A program made the position numbers and the translations under genes. Shown here in pieces: positions 27,592-38,100 of a stretch of 64,000 nucleotides of DNA (within the stretch, counting starts at the first letter, position 1; each line of letters starts with the position of its first letter). The notes under the pieces were generated by a model, which was not told the DNA's origin, ran no database searches, and worked only from the letters and a program-made list of their open reading frames with translations. The stretch is from contig JACMLJ010000002.1 in NCBI GenBank assembly GCA_014379625.1, forward strand, positions 62,001-126,000, read 5' to 3'. The DNA comes from Ferruginibacter sp. Its GTDB lineage: Bacteria; Bacteroidota; Bacteroidia; Chitinophagales; Chitinophagaceae.

Positions 27592-27768
27592 AAAAAAAAT
27601 TTTGTAAGATTCAGGATATAGAAAAGAGGTAAGCCCCGCAGATACACCCGCAAGCATTGAAAATTAATAATTTTTTCTAGCCAATGTATTTTTCCGATTT
27701 AACGAGAACATACCGAATTATATAATTTGAATACGCTCTCCCTACCGCGCATGGCGATTTCCTTCCCC

Positions 27769-28539
27769 TTAGCTATCGAGCCATTTTTTAAAGTGGGGCG
27801 CTTTTTCGCGACTGATATCAATAGCAAGTGCAGCCTGGTTGGTAAGTTTCAGGGTAAGTTTCCCGGTAGGATGGGTTTGCACACTTTTAATAGCATTCTC
27901 ATTAACAATATATTGCCGGTTGACCCGGTAAAACCTGGCCGGGTTCAATACTTCTTCTATCTCTTCGAGCGTGGGATAGTCGAGGATATGACGCTGGTTG
28001 TCGAATGTGCAGCAATAAATAAGTTGCTCCCTGACAAAATAGGCAATATCACCTGTTTTAACCGGTAGTAATGTATTGCGAAAATTAATAACAAATTTTT
28101 CTTTTTGACCCGTTTGCTGAGTGTTGCCCGGTGTAAGCGCTGCCAGCAAGCCCGCTAAATCTATGGGCGGTGGTTGCTTGTTTTGAACCAGTCGTCTGCA
28201 TTTTTCAATGGCATTCTTCAGGTCTTCTTTATTGACTGGTTTCAATAAATAATCTACCCCGTTTGATTTAAATGCCTGGATCGCATATTCATTAAACGCA
28301 GTAGTAAAAATAACCGGGCATTGTAAACTAAAGGACTGGAACAACTCAAAACTCACCCCATCGCTTAACTGAACGTCCATAAAGATGAGGTCGGGTTCAG
28401 AATTCTCCCGCAACCATGTTCTTGCTGTTTTTAAACTCGACAAAGTAGTGTGTATCCTGATGTCCGGCGCTACTTCACCCAGTTTTTTAACCAGTTCTTT
28501 AGCAACAAGCTGCTCGTCTTCAATGATAATAGCATTCAT
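27769..28539 (-). CDS. LytTR-family DNA-binding response regulator
   Basis: A 256-aa two-domain regulator. The receiver (residues 1-~120) has the acidic pocket IIEDE, the phosphoacceptor Asp55 in FMDVQLSDG, the Thr in FTTAFNEYA, and the Lys in LLKPVNKEDL. The effector (residues ~145-256) is a LytTR domain with VPVKTGDIAYFVREQLIYCC, YPTLEEIEEVLNPARFYRVNRQYIVN and a final beta strand TGKLTLKLTNQ. It would bind direct half sites about 21 bp apart. The large LytS-like histidine kinase at 30378-33500 is the natural partner, though two other genes separate them. Confidence 0.93.
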   Translation of the reverse strand: MNAIIIEDEQLVAKELVKKLGEVAPDIRIHTTLSSLKTARTWLRENSEPDLIFMDVQLSDGVSFELFQSFSLQCPVIFTTAFNEYAIQAFKSNGVDYLLKPVNKEDLKNAIEKCRRLVQNKQPPPIDLAGLLAALTPGNTQQTGQKEKFVINFRNTLLPVKTGDIAYFVREQLIYCCTFDNQRHILDYPTLEEIEEVLNPARFYRVNRQYIVNENAIKSVQTHPTGKLTLKLTNQAALAIDISREKAPHFKKWLDS

Positions 28540-28764
28540 TTAAAACTTTTTAAAATTGAATAATCGGTAATTGAAAGATACAGCATCTGTTTGTTTTTTT
28601 TTTAGTTATTTACCGAGAGTGGCTTCATTTTAAAACGGGTATCCTTGCTGCTTGCGCACTACCCGAACATTTAAAAAGTTGTATGAAACAGGTTGTTTTG
28701 TACCCGGAACTATGAGGGTGAATGAGCATTTTTTCTTCTTTCACCATTCAACCTGGGCGATTTT

Positions 28765-28830
28765 AAAAATCCCGCAAAAACAAAGAACTGGTGAGTAGTT
28801 CTTGATTATTACACCGGATGTTTTTGCGGG
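28765..28830 (-). terminator. Nested hairpin terminator of the 134-aa lipoprotein gene
   Basis: A 12-bp outer stem (CCCGCAAAAACA at 28771-28782 and TGTTTTTGCGGG at 28819-28830) encloses a 7-bp inner stem (28783-28789 and 28797-28803). On the minus strand it is followed by ATTTTTAAAA and lies 7 bp after the stop codon of the lipoprotein gene. Confidence 0.75.
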
Positions 28831-28836
28831 TTGTTT

Positions 28837-29241
28837 TCAATTTGTTTTATTCATAAACCAGTACCCGCCACCATATTCCTTCAGGTCGTTGCCCCAGGTT
28901 CCATCTATTTTACCGGTAGTACTATTGAAATTGGCAATGAAAGAAAATTTTCCGTTGGCCGGTGGCAAATGACTGTAAGTTCCAAAGATAACAGTATTGG
29001 CATTTGAAAATTGCCAGCTTCCTTCACCTGTTTTTTGACCAGCCGCATCCTGTAATTCCAACACGCCGCCCGCCTTGATTTTAAAACTATAGTAGTTGTT
29101 GTAAGGGCCGCTTAAAACGGAGTATTTACCTACCCAGTCCCCTTCAATTGATACTAAGGGAATATCATCATTTTTTTTGCTGCAAGAAGCAAAAGCGATA
29201 ACGGATAAAAGCCCTGCGATAAAAAGATTTTTTAATTGCAT
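28837..29241 (-). CDS. Hypothetical lipoprotein, calycin-like beta barrel
   Basis: A 134-aa lipoprotein with signal MQLKNLFIAGLLSVIAFASCS and lipobox Cys at residue 20. The mature part (residues ~30-134) consists of short beta strands: IEGDWVGKYSVLSG, YYSFKIKAGGVLELQD, GEGSWQFSNANTVIFGTY, FSFIANFNSTTGKIDGTWGND. This is the pattern of the small lipocalin-like DUF proteins of Bacteroidota that start with I-x-G-x-W. No ligand can be named. It is the nearest gene upstream of the LytTR regulator on the same strand and has its own terminator. Confidence 0.8.
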   Translation of the reverse strand: MQLKNLFIAGLLSVIAFASCSKKNDDIPLVSIEGDWVGKYSVLSGPYNNYYSFKIKAGGVLELQDAAGQKTGEGSWQFSNANTVIFGTYSHLPPANGKFSFIANFNSTTGKIDGTWGNDLKEYGGGYWFMNKTN

Positions 29242-29933
29242 GATTGAAAAATTTAAATTGTTTAATAAATATGATTGATCAGCACAAAGATGAATATAGA
29301 TGTACGGGATAACAATTTTAAACTGGTCAATACTATTTTTTAGTGTACAAGGCAGTAAAAAGCGGGCATAAAGTGTCGGGGATAGAAATGATGAATAACT
29401 ATTGATGAGTTAATATCGTTTAGCATTTTTTGGCAAGATATTTTTTACTATCTCCTGTAATGCAGTGTTGATAAGTGTTTTGGAAGAAAAATAAAAAATT
29501 CAACTTTTAATTTTTCAATCCTTTTTGGTTCTGGCTTGTCCAGGTTAGGTAAGCCCTGCAATTTAATTGCCCCGTCCTTTAGGGCGGGGAAGATAGCTGC
29601 CATATTCCATTTGGGCTTTAGCCAAACAATTTTTCAGCTGAAGCCGCGCTTTTTATTGCCGATTGTTGTCCCCGTCCTGAAGGACGGGGCAACTAAAAGC
29701 CTCAACTAAAAAACATTGATTGATGAGTTATGAGCGTGAACCAGGAGGAAGGGATTTTGGTGTACAGATTATAATAAAGCTGAACGATCATAATTAATAA
29801 CGGATGCTACCGGCTATTTGTTTCATTTGCCTGCAATGGTGATTCATTTGGGATTTGCCCCGTTTCATTTATATTTCTTTTTTTAAGGATGAAAGATGGT
29901 ATAAATTACCGCTGATTCATTATTAAACCATGT
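29242..29933. other. Long intergenic region with REP-like hairpins
   Basis: 692 bp without a credible gene. The middle holds a cluster of GC-rich hairpins (29561-29700, listed separately), while the flanks are AT-rich. Upstream regions of the divergent lipoprotein and globin genes lie at its ends. I see no remnant of a transposase. Confidence 0.6.
29568..29691. repeat. REP-like element (several hairpins with CCCCGTCC arms)
   Basis: Three hairpins in 124 bp. First, CCCCGTCC/GGGCGGGG at 29570-29589. Second, a TTTGGGCTTTAGCCAAA hairpin with one bulge at 29610-29626. Third, a 9-bp perfect stem CCCCGTCCT/AGGACGGGG at 29670-29689. The outer hairpins have the same arm sequence and both are flanked by TTG/CAA. 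This is the layout of bacterial REP/BIME elements mobilised by RAYT (Y1) transposases. Confidence 0.6.
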
Positions 29934-30362
29934 ATGACTGAACAACAGGTATCTCTTGTAAAAAATAGCTGGAAGATCATCCAGGCAATCGACCCGGTGC
30001 TGGTAGGGGATGTTTTTTACGGTAAACTTTTTATGACGGCGCCCAGGTTGAAACATATGTTTCACCTGTCCACGGAAGAGCAATCCAAAAAATTAGTGGA
30101 AATGCTCAGTATCATTGTGGGGCGACTGGATCGTATGAGTGAACTTACAGAAGACATACGACAACTGGCAATACGCCATGAAGGCTATGGCGTAAAACCT
30201 GAACATTACGCGGTGGTAGGAACCGCATTGCTTTGGATGCTGGAACAGGGTTTGGGAAAAGACTGGAATAAGGATGTAAAAGGCGCCTGGGAAAAATGTT
30301 ATGCTGTTTTATCCGCAACCATGATCAATACTACCCGGTATACCCGGCAGGATAATACTTGA
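29934..30362 (+). CDS. Single-domain bacterial globin
   Basis: A 142-aa protein with the classic 3-on-3 globin fold of the flavohaemoglobin/Vitreoscilla type, no reductase domain. Helix A is QQVSLVKNSWKIIQ. The helix B/C residues DVFYGKLFMTAPRLKHMF include the Phe-Tyr B10-region and the conserved Phe CD1. The E-helix carries Gln/Lys (EEQSKKLVEML). The proximal His is in LAIRHEGYGVKPEHYAVVG, followed by LLWMLEQGL. It should bind haem and O2 or NO, in the cytoplasm. Monocistronic, convergent with the large sensor kinase gene, only 15 bp apart. Confidence 0.9.
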   Translation: MTEQQVSLVKNSWKIIQAIDPVLVGDVFYGKLFMTAPRLKHMFHLSTEEQSKKLVEMLSIIVGRLDRMSELTEDIRQLAIRHEGYGVKPEHYAVVGTALLWMLEQGLGKDWNKDVKGAWEKCYAVLSATMINTTRYTRQDNT

Positions 30363-30377
30363 AAAACGAACAACGAT

Positions 30378-33300
30378 CTATATTAAAGGTACGCGGATAA
30401 TAAACTCAGCAGGGTTTTGATCGATAAGCAGTGGAAGTGAAGAAAGGTATTTGTATAATGTTTGCAGGCTCTCTAATCCTTTCCGGTTGCTGGTTTCCAC
30501 GAAACCTTTTTTTTGTAAATTATTGGTTACATATAGGTAACGTTCATCCGCCGTAAATACAATATGCAGTGGTGAGGCTTCATCCACAATGTTATGCTTC
30601 AGTGCGTTTTCAATGAGGAGCTGGAAGGTTACGGGTACAATTTTTTTGCTTAATAAATTCGCGGGTATATCAATGGTTACGTTTAATCCTTTTTCAAACC
30701 TGGTTTTCAGTAAGGAGATGTAGTGTTTTACAAATTCTGTTTCAGATTCAAGCGTTACCAATTGTGTTTCTTTATGTGTGAGCAGGTAGCGGTAAACTGC
30801 GCTGAGTTGTTCCAGGAATTCTGAAGCCAGTTCCCTATTTTCATAGATAAGACTGTTAAGCGATGTAAGGCTGTTGAATAAAAAATGCGGGTTAAACTGG
30901 TTGATAAGGTTCTGGTATTGTATCTCTGTTTTATCTTTTTCAAGACGGGTAGCCTGCAACTGCAACCGGTGCAGGCTTCGCGTTTGGCGTAAACGGTAAC
31001 TGTAAATACCATAAACCCCTCCCGCTATCAACACAATAACAAGCAACATAAACCAGGTAGTTTTATAAAAAACTGTACCCACGTAAATATCAATTTCATG
31101 CACAGGTACATTCCAATCTGAAGGATCGGTGGTTGCTTTATAAAAAAATTTGTACTGGCGTCCCGGGATATTGGTATAGGTAATGTTTCGTTCTTTAGTG
31201 TACACCCACTCTTTATTAAAAGGCTCAAGTTTATAGGCGTAGGTAATTTTTTCCGGGTTCTCATAATTTAATCCCGTCAATTCAAGGCTGAAAAAATTCT
31301 GGTGGTAACGGAGGGTAAGATTTTTGATTTCTTCGGCGTTGGTATACAGCGACAATGGTTTGTTAAACACTTTAATTGCTGAAACATACACTTGCGGGGA
31401 GCGTAATTTTTTTTTCATTACCGTTACCGGGTTAAACATTATAAAACCACGGAAGGTGGGATATATCAACTTACCATCACGGGTACCTGCTGCTGTCTGG
31501 TCGTTGAATTCATTAATGGGCAGCCCATCGCTCATATCAAAATTGCGGAAAAATTTACGCTCCGGATCCAGTACACTTAATCCGTTGCCGGTAGCGATCC
31601 ATAGCCTGTTGGATGCGTCTACTCTTAAACCGGATGTTTTATTGGAAGGTAGTCCCCGGGCCGTGGTGAAAAGCCGGAAACGCTGTGTTTTAGTATCCAG
31701 GCTGTTTAACCCGTCGCGGGTGGCGATCCAGATAATACCTTTTTTATCCTCGGCCACAGAAGTTACAAAATCATTACAAAGTGTATTCGTATCTTTTTCG
31801 GAGTGGCGGTATTGCTGAAGTTTTTTTTGCGCCGGGTTGTAGTAAACCAGGCCGCCATCATAAAACCCAATCCAGTAACCCTGCCGGGAATCTTCAAAAA
31901 GGTTGCGGACATTGAACCGGAATTTTTTATTGATCACCGGATCGTCAACTACATCACGGAACTGGTCTAACCCGTTATCATAACGTTGCAATCCGCCCGT
32001 TCCCCCTACATAAAGCTCGCCGTTATTTGTTACCAACAGGCTCCACACAAAATAACTCTTTAAAGAGTCGGCGTAGTTATATATCCTGAAATGGCCTGTT
32101 GCCGGATCAAAGCGATTGAGGCCGTTGCCGGTGCCAATCCATATATTTCCTTTTTTATCTTCTGCAAAGGAACGGATGCTGTTAAAAGATAATTGTGCGG
32201 GATTTTTTTCATTATTGAAATAATTTTGATATAAAGTCTTAGCCGGATCATACACAGAAATACCCTTTGAAGTTCCAAACCATATATTACCCCTGCTGTC
32301 TTCGATGGCAGCCCGGCCCCAGTCGTGCAGCAGTGAAGGCTGTACAGCAGCCTGCGGCTGAAAAGAAGTGAACATGGTATTTTCGGGATGAAACCTATCT
32401 ACTCCATATCCCTCTGAACCTACCCAGATCATCCCGGCGCCATCCTGGTAAATGGCAGAAATATTTGTTCCGGCGATGCTTGATTTTAGCAATGCATCGT
32501 TTTGGTAATGATGAAAATAATCTTTTCCGGGCAGGTACAGGCTCAGGCTCGAAGTAAGGCCACCCGCCCATATATTGCCATCCCTGTCTGTAAATAAAGA
32601 AATTATCCTGTTCTCGAGCCATCCGCGGCTTTTATCGGTAAAATCGTGGTAGTATTGAATGGCATTGGTGGCTGGATCCCATCTTGCCAATACCGTATTG
32701 ATGAACCCGCAACCAAACCATACCAAACCCTTTTTATCTTTTGTAACAGTGGTGATAATTGTTTCATTGATACCGTATGGATCATAATTGCTGTTGACGA
32801 AGGGGGGCAATATATTTTCATTGTGGTAATCAAAAACTTTAAAGCCGGAATGGGTAGCGAGGTAGATCAGTCCTTTTTCCTTATCTAAGTAAAGATCGTT
32901 GATACGAACGGAGCAGGCTTTTCTTACCGTTGCATTGGTATGTTCACGGTAATGGATAAAATGCCCCGTTTGTTTATCAAACCGCATGAGCCCGCCGGAT
33001 GTGGCTAACCAAAGTTTACCCGCTTCGTCTTCTGCTATTTTACTTACCGCGGCATTGAAGGGACAAGCATAATTGATGAAATCATTTTTGTCGTAGCGGT
33101 ACTTACTAAGGTAGCGGTCATTACCTGTCCACACATCACCCGCCCTATCGGTAAACCCACTCCAGATAAAGTTGCCAGCCAAAGACCCGGTATCAGTTTT
33201 ATTGTGAAAAAATGAAGTAAGCCGGTAGCCATCATAACGGCATAATCCATATTGGGTGCCCAACCAGATATACCCGTATTTATCCTGGGTAACCGACCTC

Positions 33301-33500
33301 ACCGTTCCATCCGGCAAGCCATGCTCGGTATTTAAATGAAGAAATTTTAGTTGGGGCGCCTGCGCAAAACCTGTGAAGCAAAGAAATAAAAAAGCGGTAA
33401 CCAATAATACATCCCGGTAACAGGGGGCCTGTTGAAAAATTGTATTTGAACAGAAGTATTTCACCCAATAAATATAATTGTTTAAATTAGTTGGTCTCAC
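30378..33500 (-). CDS. Hybrid propeller-sensor histidine kinase (LytS type)
   Basis: A 1040-aa membrane sensor. The first codon is GTG (33498-33500); another GTG 12 codons on is equally possible, as the signal segment VLLVTAFLFLCFTGFAQA starts only at residue ~31. Residues ~50-720 are two-component regulator propeller repeats (TEHGLPDGTVRSVTQDKYGYIWLGT and many NGNIWIGT-type units). Y_Y_Y domain follows at ~740-815, then one TM at ~817-840 (WFMLLVIVLIAGGVYGIYSY). The cytoplasmic end is a His_kinase (PF06580) domain with the phosphoacceptor His in NQFNPHFLFNSL near residue 872, and an ATPase region with LLIENALKHN. It has no receiver domain, so a separate LytTR regulator is expected; 27769-28539 is the obvious candidate. 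Confidence 0.92.
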   Translation of the reverse strand: MRPTNLNNYIYWVKYFCSNTIFQQAPCYRDVLLVTAFLFLCFTGFAQAPQLKFLHLNTEHGLPDGTVRSVTQDKYGYIWLGTQYGLCRYDGYRLTSFFHNKTDTGSLAGNFIWSGFTDRAGDVWTGNDRYLSKYRYDKNDFINYACPFNAAVSKIAEDEAGKLWLATSGGLMRFDKQTGHFIHYREHTNATVRKACSVRINDLYLDKEKGLIYLATHSGFKVFDYHNENILPPFVNSNYDPYGINETIITTVTKDKKGLVWFGCGFINTVLARWDPATNAIQYYHDFTDKSRGWLENRIISLFTDRDGNIWAGGLTSSLSLYLPGKDYFHHYQNDALLKSSIAGTNISAIYQDGAGMIWVGSEGYGVDRFHPENTMFTSFQPQAAVQPSLLHDWGRAAIEDSRGNIWFGTSKGISVYDPAKTLYQNYFNNEKNPAQLSFNSIRSFAEDKKGNIWIGTGNGLNRFDPATGHFRIYNYADSLKSYFVWSLLVTNNGELYVGGTGGLQRYDNGLDQFRDVVDDPVINKKFRFNVRNLFEDSRQGYWIGFYDGGLVYYNPAQKKLQQYRHSEKDTNTLCNDFVTSVAEDKKGIIWIATRDGLNSLDTKTQRFRLFTTARGLPSNKTSGLRVDASNRLWIATGNGLSVLDPERKFFRNFDMSDGLPINEFNDQTAAGTRDGKLIYPTFRGFIMFNPVTVMKKKLRSPQVYVSAIKVFNKPLSLYTNAEEIKNLTLRYHQNFFSLELTGLNYENPEKITYAYKLEPFNKEWVYTKERNITYTNIPGRQYKFFYKATTDPSDWNVPVHEIDIYVGTVFYKTTWFMLLVIVLIAGGVYGIYSYRLRQTRSLHRLQLQATRLEKDKTEIQYQNLINQFNPHFLFNSLTSLNSLIYENRELASEFLEQLSAVYRYLLTHKETQLVTLESETEFVKHYISLLKTRFEKGLNVTIDIPANLLSKKIVPVTFQLLIENALKHNIVDEASPLHIVFTADERYLYVTNNLQKKGFVETSNRKGLESLQTLYKYLSSLPLLIDQNPAEFIIRVPLI

Positions 33501-33563
33501 CGGTCAATTACCATCTGCCACATATATTATAACCTGTCGTTAGGAAACCAGGCTGTGCAAAAA

Positions 33564-35168
33564 CTAAGGGAAAGAAATTCTTGCTATTGGTTGAATATTC
33601 ATTTCAGGCGATAGCTCGTGATAGGACAAAACCGCTATCTGCGGATAATTGAACTCAATTATCTTTTTTATATGGGGGCGTACGTTTACTGTTGTTAAAA
33701 TTACCGGAACCTGTGATGCAGGCGGCAAATTCACTATTTCGTTTTGTACAGCCTCATTTATCTTTTTGCAGTTTTCATCATCAGGGTTTTCTCTCCCGGA
33801 AATAGCTGGGTCAATCATTATTTCGATGTCGGGATCAAGCAGGTAAACTATCAATGTGCTTTGTCCGCTTGTATATTTATAACTAATGGATTTCTTTAGT
33901 CTCGCCCTTACAAATTCCACAATATTTTCAGCTTTGCTTTTCCAGCCGGTTTTTTCACTTTGCCTAACAGGTATCCTTTCTTCAAATATAATATGCGTGT
34001 GGCCATTTGCTATAATATAATCGCTATCCACTATTGCCTGAAGGATAAATTGAAGATTGCGAATGGATATACCGTCTTTTGCAAGTAAACGAAGTGTTTT
34101 AACACTAACCGCCAGCAAATTAAATTTTTCAATACATTCACCAACTTTCGGAAATGTCAATTTCAAAGTTTTCAGGTTTTGTACAATCAATTTTTTATCC
34201 ACACAGGAATACCCGTATTTCCGGAGAAAACTGCTGAAACCAAGTATAAAATATCCAAAGCTGTCCCATGTAGTAAAGCGCGCATTTTCGGCAGATTTTT
34301 TATTCAAACTTTCAATAATGGTACACTTGTTTCCATTGGCAGGGTTGATGGCTGCTCTCCCGGCAATTCCGATCAGGCTTAACCTGTCCGGAGTATCATT
34401 TACCAGCACCTCGTTTTCCAGTAAGCCAACACAGGGAATCGAAGTAAAACTATTTATTTTAAAGTAGAAAGCATTTAACGGCAACTGTTTATCAAAATAC
34501 AGCCTAAAAGGCGGGTACTTTATTCCGGTTTCATAAAATAAACCATCCCGCATCAATTCAAATAAATTTTCACGGCCCCTTGCTTTAATAATATGCTCAA
34601 AATAATCCGGGTGGAAAAATACGGCAATCTCCGGACCGCTGAGCGCTTCAATCAGCTCTTCTCTTAGATCATTCCATTCAATGGGTGAACTGCGCAGGTA
34701 TTTATTACTGATTTCAATGATACGGGAGTTATCCGCAATTGAAATTTTCAGGCTAAGCAGTTCAGCGATTATTTCTTTATAGAGCGTTTTAATTTCATTG
34801 TGATCTTCGCCGGATGATGAATTGAGTACCGGCAAATAACCCGTTAAACATTCATCCGGAAACAGCACCTGCGGTTGCAACCACAATATGTTGCTTATTA
34901 AAAGTTCCCAATATTTGCCTGTTTCAGGGTTTAATTTATCTAAATAAAGGGTGTAAGCCGTTACCTCGTCAACGAGAGATGCGGGAAACTCACAGCGATG
35001 TTCATTCACCGTCAGAAAATCAATTTTATCAGTAAGGGTAATTTCAAAAGCAGTGGTGACGCCTAATGTATAAAGCATATCCCAAATAATTGTATCCAAT
35101 TCATCTTTACTGATTTCTTTTTTAGTGGAATTATAAGTTCCAATTTGTATTTTTAAGACCGGATACAT
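33564..35168 (-). CDS. Stand-alone FHIPEP (FlhA/InvA) cytoplasmic-domain protein
   Basis: A 534-aa soluble protein, no signal and no membrane segment. Residues ~200-534 align segment by segment with the cytoplasmic domain of FlhA/InvA. The family's (V)xLPxVRxRDNxxLxPNxYxIxIxG start is seen as TGIKYPPFRLYFDKQLPLNA at 214-233. The middle helix FGYFILGFSSFLRKYG (304-319) matches the ATHLxEVIRxHA region. LTFPKVGECIEKFN and GISIRNLQFILQAIVDS (366-382) match PKLVEEL and the very conserved VSIRDLRTILEAL. The end VRPHIKKIIEFNYPQIAVLSYHEL (496-519) matches the last helix and strand with VLSYNEI. The eight-TM export half is missing. It is the last gene of the caspase operon, 18 bp after the TPR gene. 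Confidence 0.75.
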   Translation of the reverse strand: MYPVLKIQIGTYNSTKKEISKDELDTIIWDMLYTLGVTTAFEITLTDKIDFLTVNEHRCEFPASLVDEVTAYTLYLDKLNPETGKYWELLISNILWLQPQVLFPDECLTGYLPVLNSSSGEDHNEIKTLYKEIIAELLSLKISIADNSRIIEISNKYLRSSPIEWNDLREELIEALSGPEIAVFFHPDYFEHIIKARGRENLFELMRDGLFYETGIKYPPFRLYFDKQLPLNAFYFKINSFTSIPCVGLLENEVLVNDTPDRLSLIGIAGRAAINPANGNKCTIIESLNKKSAENARFTTWDSFGYFILGFSSFLRKYGYSCVDKKLIVQNLKTLKLTFPKVGECIEKFNLLAVSVKTLRLLAKDGISIRNLQFILQAIVDSDYIIANGHTHIIFEERIPVRQSEKTGWKSKAENIVEFVRARLKKSISYKYTSGQSTLIVYLLDPDIEIMIDPAISGRENPDDENCKKINEAVQNEIVNLPPASQVPVILTTVNVRPHIKKIIEFNYPQIAVLSYHELSPEMNIQPIARISFP

Positions 35169-35186
35169 TGTTACGCTTATTTAATT

Positions 35187-38100
35187 TTATATTAATTCAT
35201 CCTTTGATGCAACCAGCAGGTTAGGAAATTCAGCCTCAACCAATTTCCGCAGGTGTATCCTTAATTGGGGATCCTTTGTAAGCAGTACAAGGAGTGACTG
35301 ACCAGTATCGTTTAAAACGGTGTTCCTTATTTCGGTGAGCGCTTGCTGGCAATTTTCCGGTGTCATCGCCAAAAAAGTTTTTCCTTCCGCAGTTTCCAAT
35401 GCTTCTTTTATTTTACTTTCAATGTCAACCGGCAATTCGAAAAATCTTGCAGTACCATTATTAAAAGGCAGGTCACGCTTTACGTCAATGCGGACAGCCT
35501 GGATAATTTCATTGGCCTGCTGGAAAATATGTTTAACCCTGCTAAAGGATTGGATAATGACCTGTTTATTTTTTACCGGCACTTTTTCCCTGATCAGCCC
35601 TTTCAGTAAATCGTTAAATAATAACAACAACGGCAAATCTTTTCGGATTATTACTGCATCCTCAACAGTATCCGGGCTACCTAAACCCTGGTCTTGTTTA
35701 ATGAAGTTTTCGAGGTAGTTATCGCAAAACTGGGGGTCGGTAAACATCGCCAGGTTTGTAACCAGCACTGCTTCAACATGTGTTAGTATATAATCAAAAG
35801 GGTCTTGCCAGTAACCTATACTATTTTCGTCCAGTAAGGTTTTCAGTTGTATGTCTGTCCAAAGCGAATCTTTCCCTGAAATTGGGTTCCAGCCGGAGGT
35901 TCCTGTAATGGCAAGGGATTGAAGGTCTGCCGCCGGGGTGGTTATAAATAATTTCCCCTTTTGCACGGTACCTGACACGATGGGTATTTCATCTATTGAA
36001 ATAACATAAGTGCCCGGGGCAAGGTCACCCTCATTACCCGTGATCCTGAGGCCTGGTGGTTTTACACCATATTGTTGAAATATCCTTTCCCTCATGGCGG
36101 GTATTAAACCCGTGATCACATACCAATCGGGTGAATCTGCCTCCGGCGAAACCAAATCGCTGCTGATTTCAATGGCTATAGAAGTAACGCCGGGATAGGT
36201 AACATTTGTTTTATTGATCAATATATCCCAGAAATTATCATCCATAGTTTTCAATAGCCAGGCATCCGCAATTTGTAGTGACTGCCTGTTGGTTTCGAGG
36301 AAATTCCCAAATGCCCAGGTTAATTTGGGGTTATATGCATAATTCGTCATTTCTGCCCAAACCTGTTTTTGAAGGTCATAGTCTTTTTCTATCAGGCTGA
36401 ACAGGGTTTGCAAATATTCCAGGCTTTTTTCCTCATTCCCCGATCCGTAATATGCCAGAGAAAGATGTATATCCTTATTGATTGATTTGGCCGGACCAGT
36501 CAACTCGAACTGGTCGAGGTATTCAATCGCAGTTGTATATTTCGACTCTTTTATATAAGACCTCGCCAGCGATAAAACTTCCAGTTCAATTTCATCAAGG
36601 GCAGTTTGAAACTCGGGGAAACGGGACTGGTATTGTGAAAGCGATTGATAGATCCGGTAAGCCTCCGGGAAATCTTTTGCATCAAAGCTGATCCTGCCAA
36701 GCCCGGCCAGGATCGTAATATAAGGCACAGAACCCTCTTTAAACCCATATTGTTGCTGCCTGCTTATCAACTCCTCCTTTTCGGTGAGTGGTTTTACATT
36801 AATATATGCCTTTCTTTCATTAATTAACTTCTTCCAATCCGCAATTTTATCCTTAAACTCGCTGGAGGAATCATATAGCGTGCTTTTTTCATTTTTATAT
36901 TGAAATTCCAAAGCACCAAGGCTTTGAAATAATTCATGCAACACCCTTTTATTATATATCGATACAATAAAAGAATCGAATATTGCTTCCGCTTTTGCAT
37001 TTAACCCGGCATATAAATAAAACTGAAGCAAACTAAAGGAAGTATCCCTTGCAGGACCGCCATTTTTAACCAGGGTTTCCATTCTATGGATCGCTTTTTC
37101 AGTTTGGCCGGAAATAAAAAGGGCCCATGAAAAGGTAAAATCTTCTTTGAGATAAAAATATTTATTGTCTTTCGTTTCTTTTATTTCTGTTGTAGTTGAA
37201 GCCTCCTTTAATTCTTTCTTCTCTAATTCAATAATTACATTTGCCTCCCTTATTGCTTCTGCCGATTGGTGGGCATGCCAATGGCACACCATTTTCATCT
37301 GGTGGGCAAACAAATAAGAATTAACCTCCCGTATAACCTCATTAAAAAGCAGGCAAGCCTGTTCAGGTTGGTTGTCATTTTGAAAAATTATAAAGCCTTC
37401 CCAGGCCTTGTGATAATATTTATAAACATTGGGACTGCTCGCCTCTTTCTTTTTTAGTTCCTTAAGGAATGCTAACGGCTTTTCATACTCCCCAATATTC
37501 ACTAACAATATAATTTTTTCTTCTTTAAGAAATTCATCCTGGGCATTTAAGGTTGTTGCTCTTTCCAGGGCAACCAGGCTGTTAAACTCAAAATCGAGGT
37601 TGCGGTAAAACCGGCCCAGGTATGTCCAAAATGAATAATTACCGGCGTCATGAACAAGGGCCCTTTCTGCCAATAAAACGGACAGCCAGTATTCTTTATA
37701 AAAATTAATTTCCCTGAACTTAAATTTCACCTCGTGTATCCGCGCTAATACGATATAGTGCCAGGCATTATATCTAGCCGTTACGTTTTTTTCGGGTGCG
37801 GCATACCAGGTATCAAATGCGTTATTGACCAGTTCTTTATCATTGTAGGGGGGGGCGCTTATATAACTGAGCAAAAAAAGCACATCCGCATTATATTTAA
37901 ACGCCTCATTAATATGTTTATCCTTACCGATGGCTTTCTCAAAATATTTATTTGCCGCTGCAAAATTGCCCTGTCCGTAATAACATTTAGCCGCTTCATT
38001 GAAATTAGTTTCCGCTGCATAGGTATTATCGTTTTTTTCCGCAATCTCACCTTCCAACAGGTATAACCCCAATAAAGGATAAACGTTTTCATTTTTCAGG

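Noticed and set aside
29568..29691. The GC hairpins as an ordinary terminator for the lipoprotein or globin gene
   Set aside because: They are upstream of both genes (divergent region), with repeated arms and no T-run.
29568..29691. CRISPR array
   Set aside because: The repeats are palindromic with different spacing and only two similar units; there are no regular spacers.
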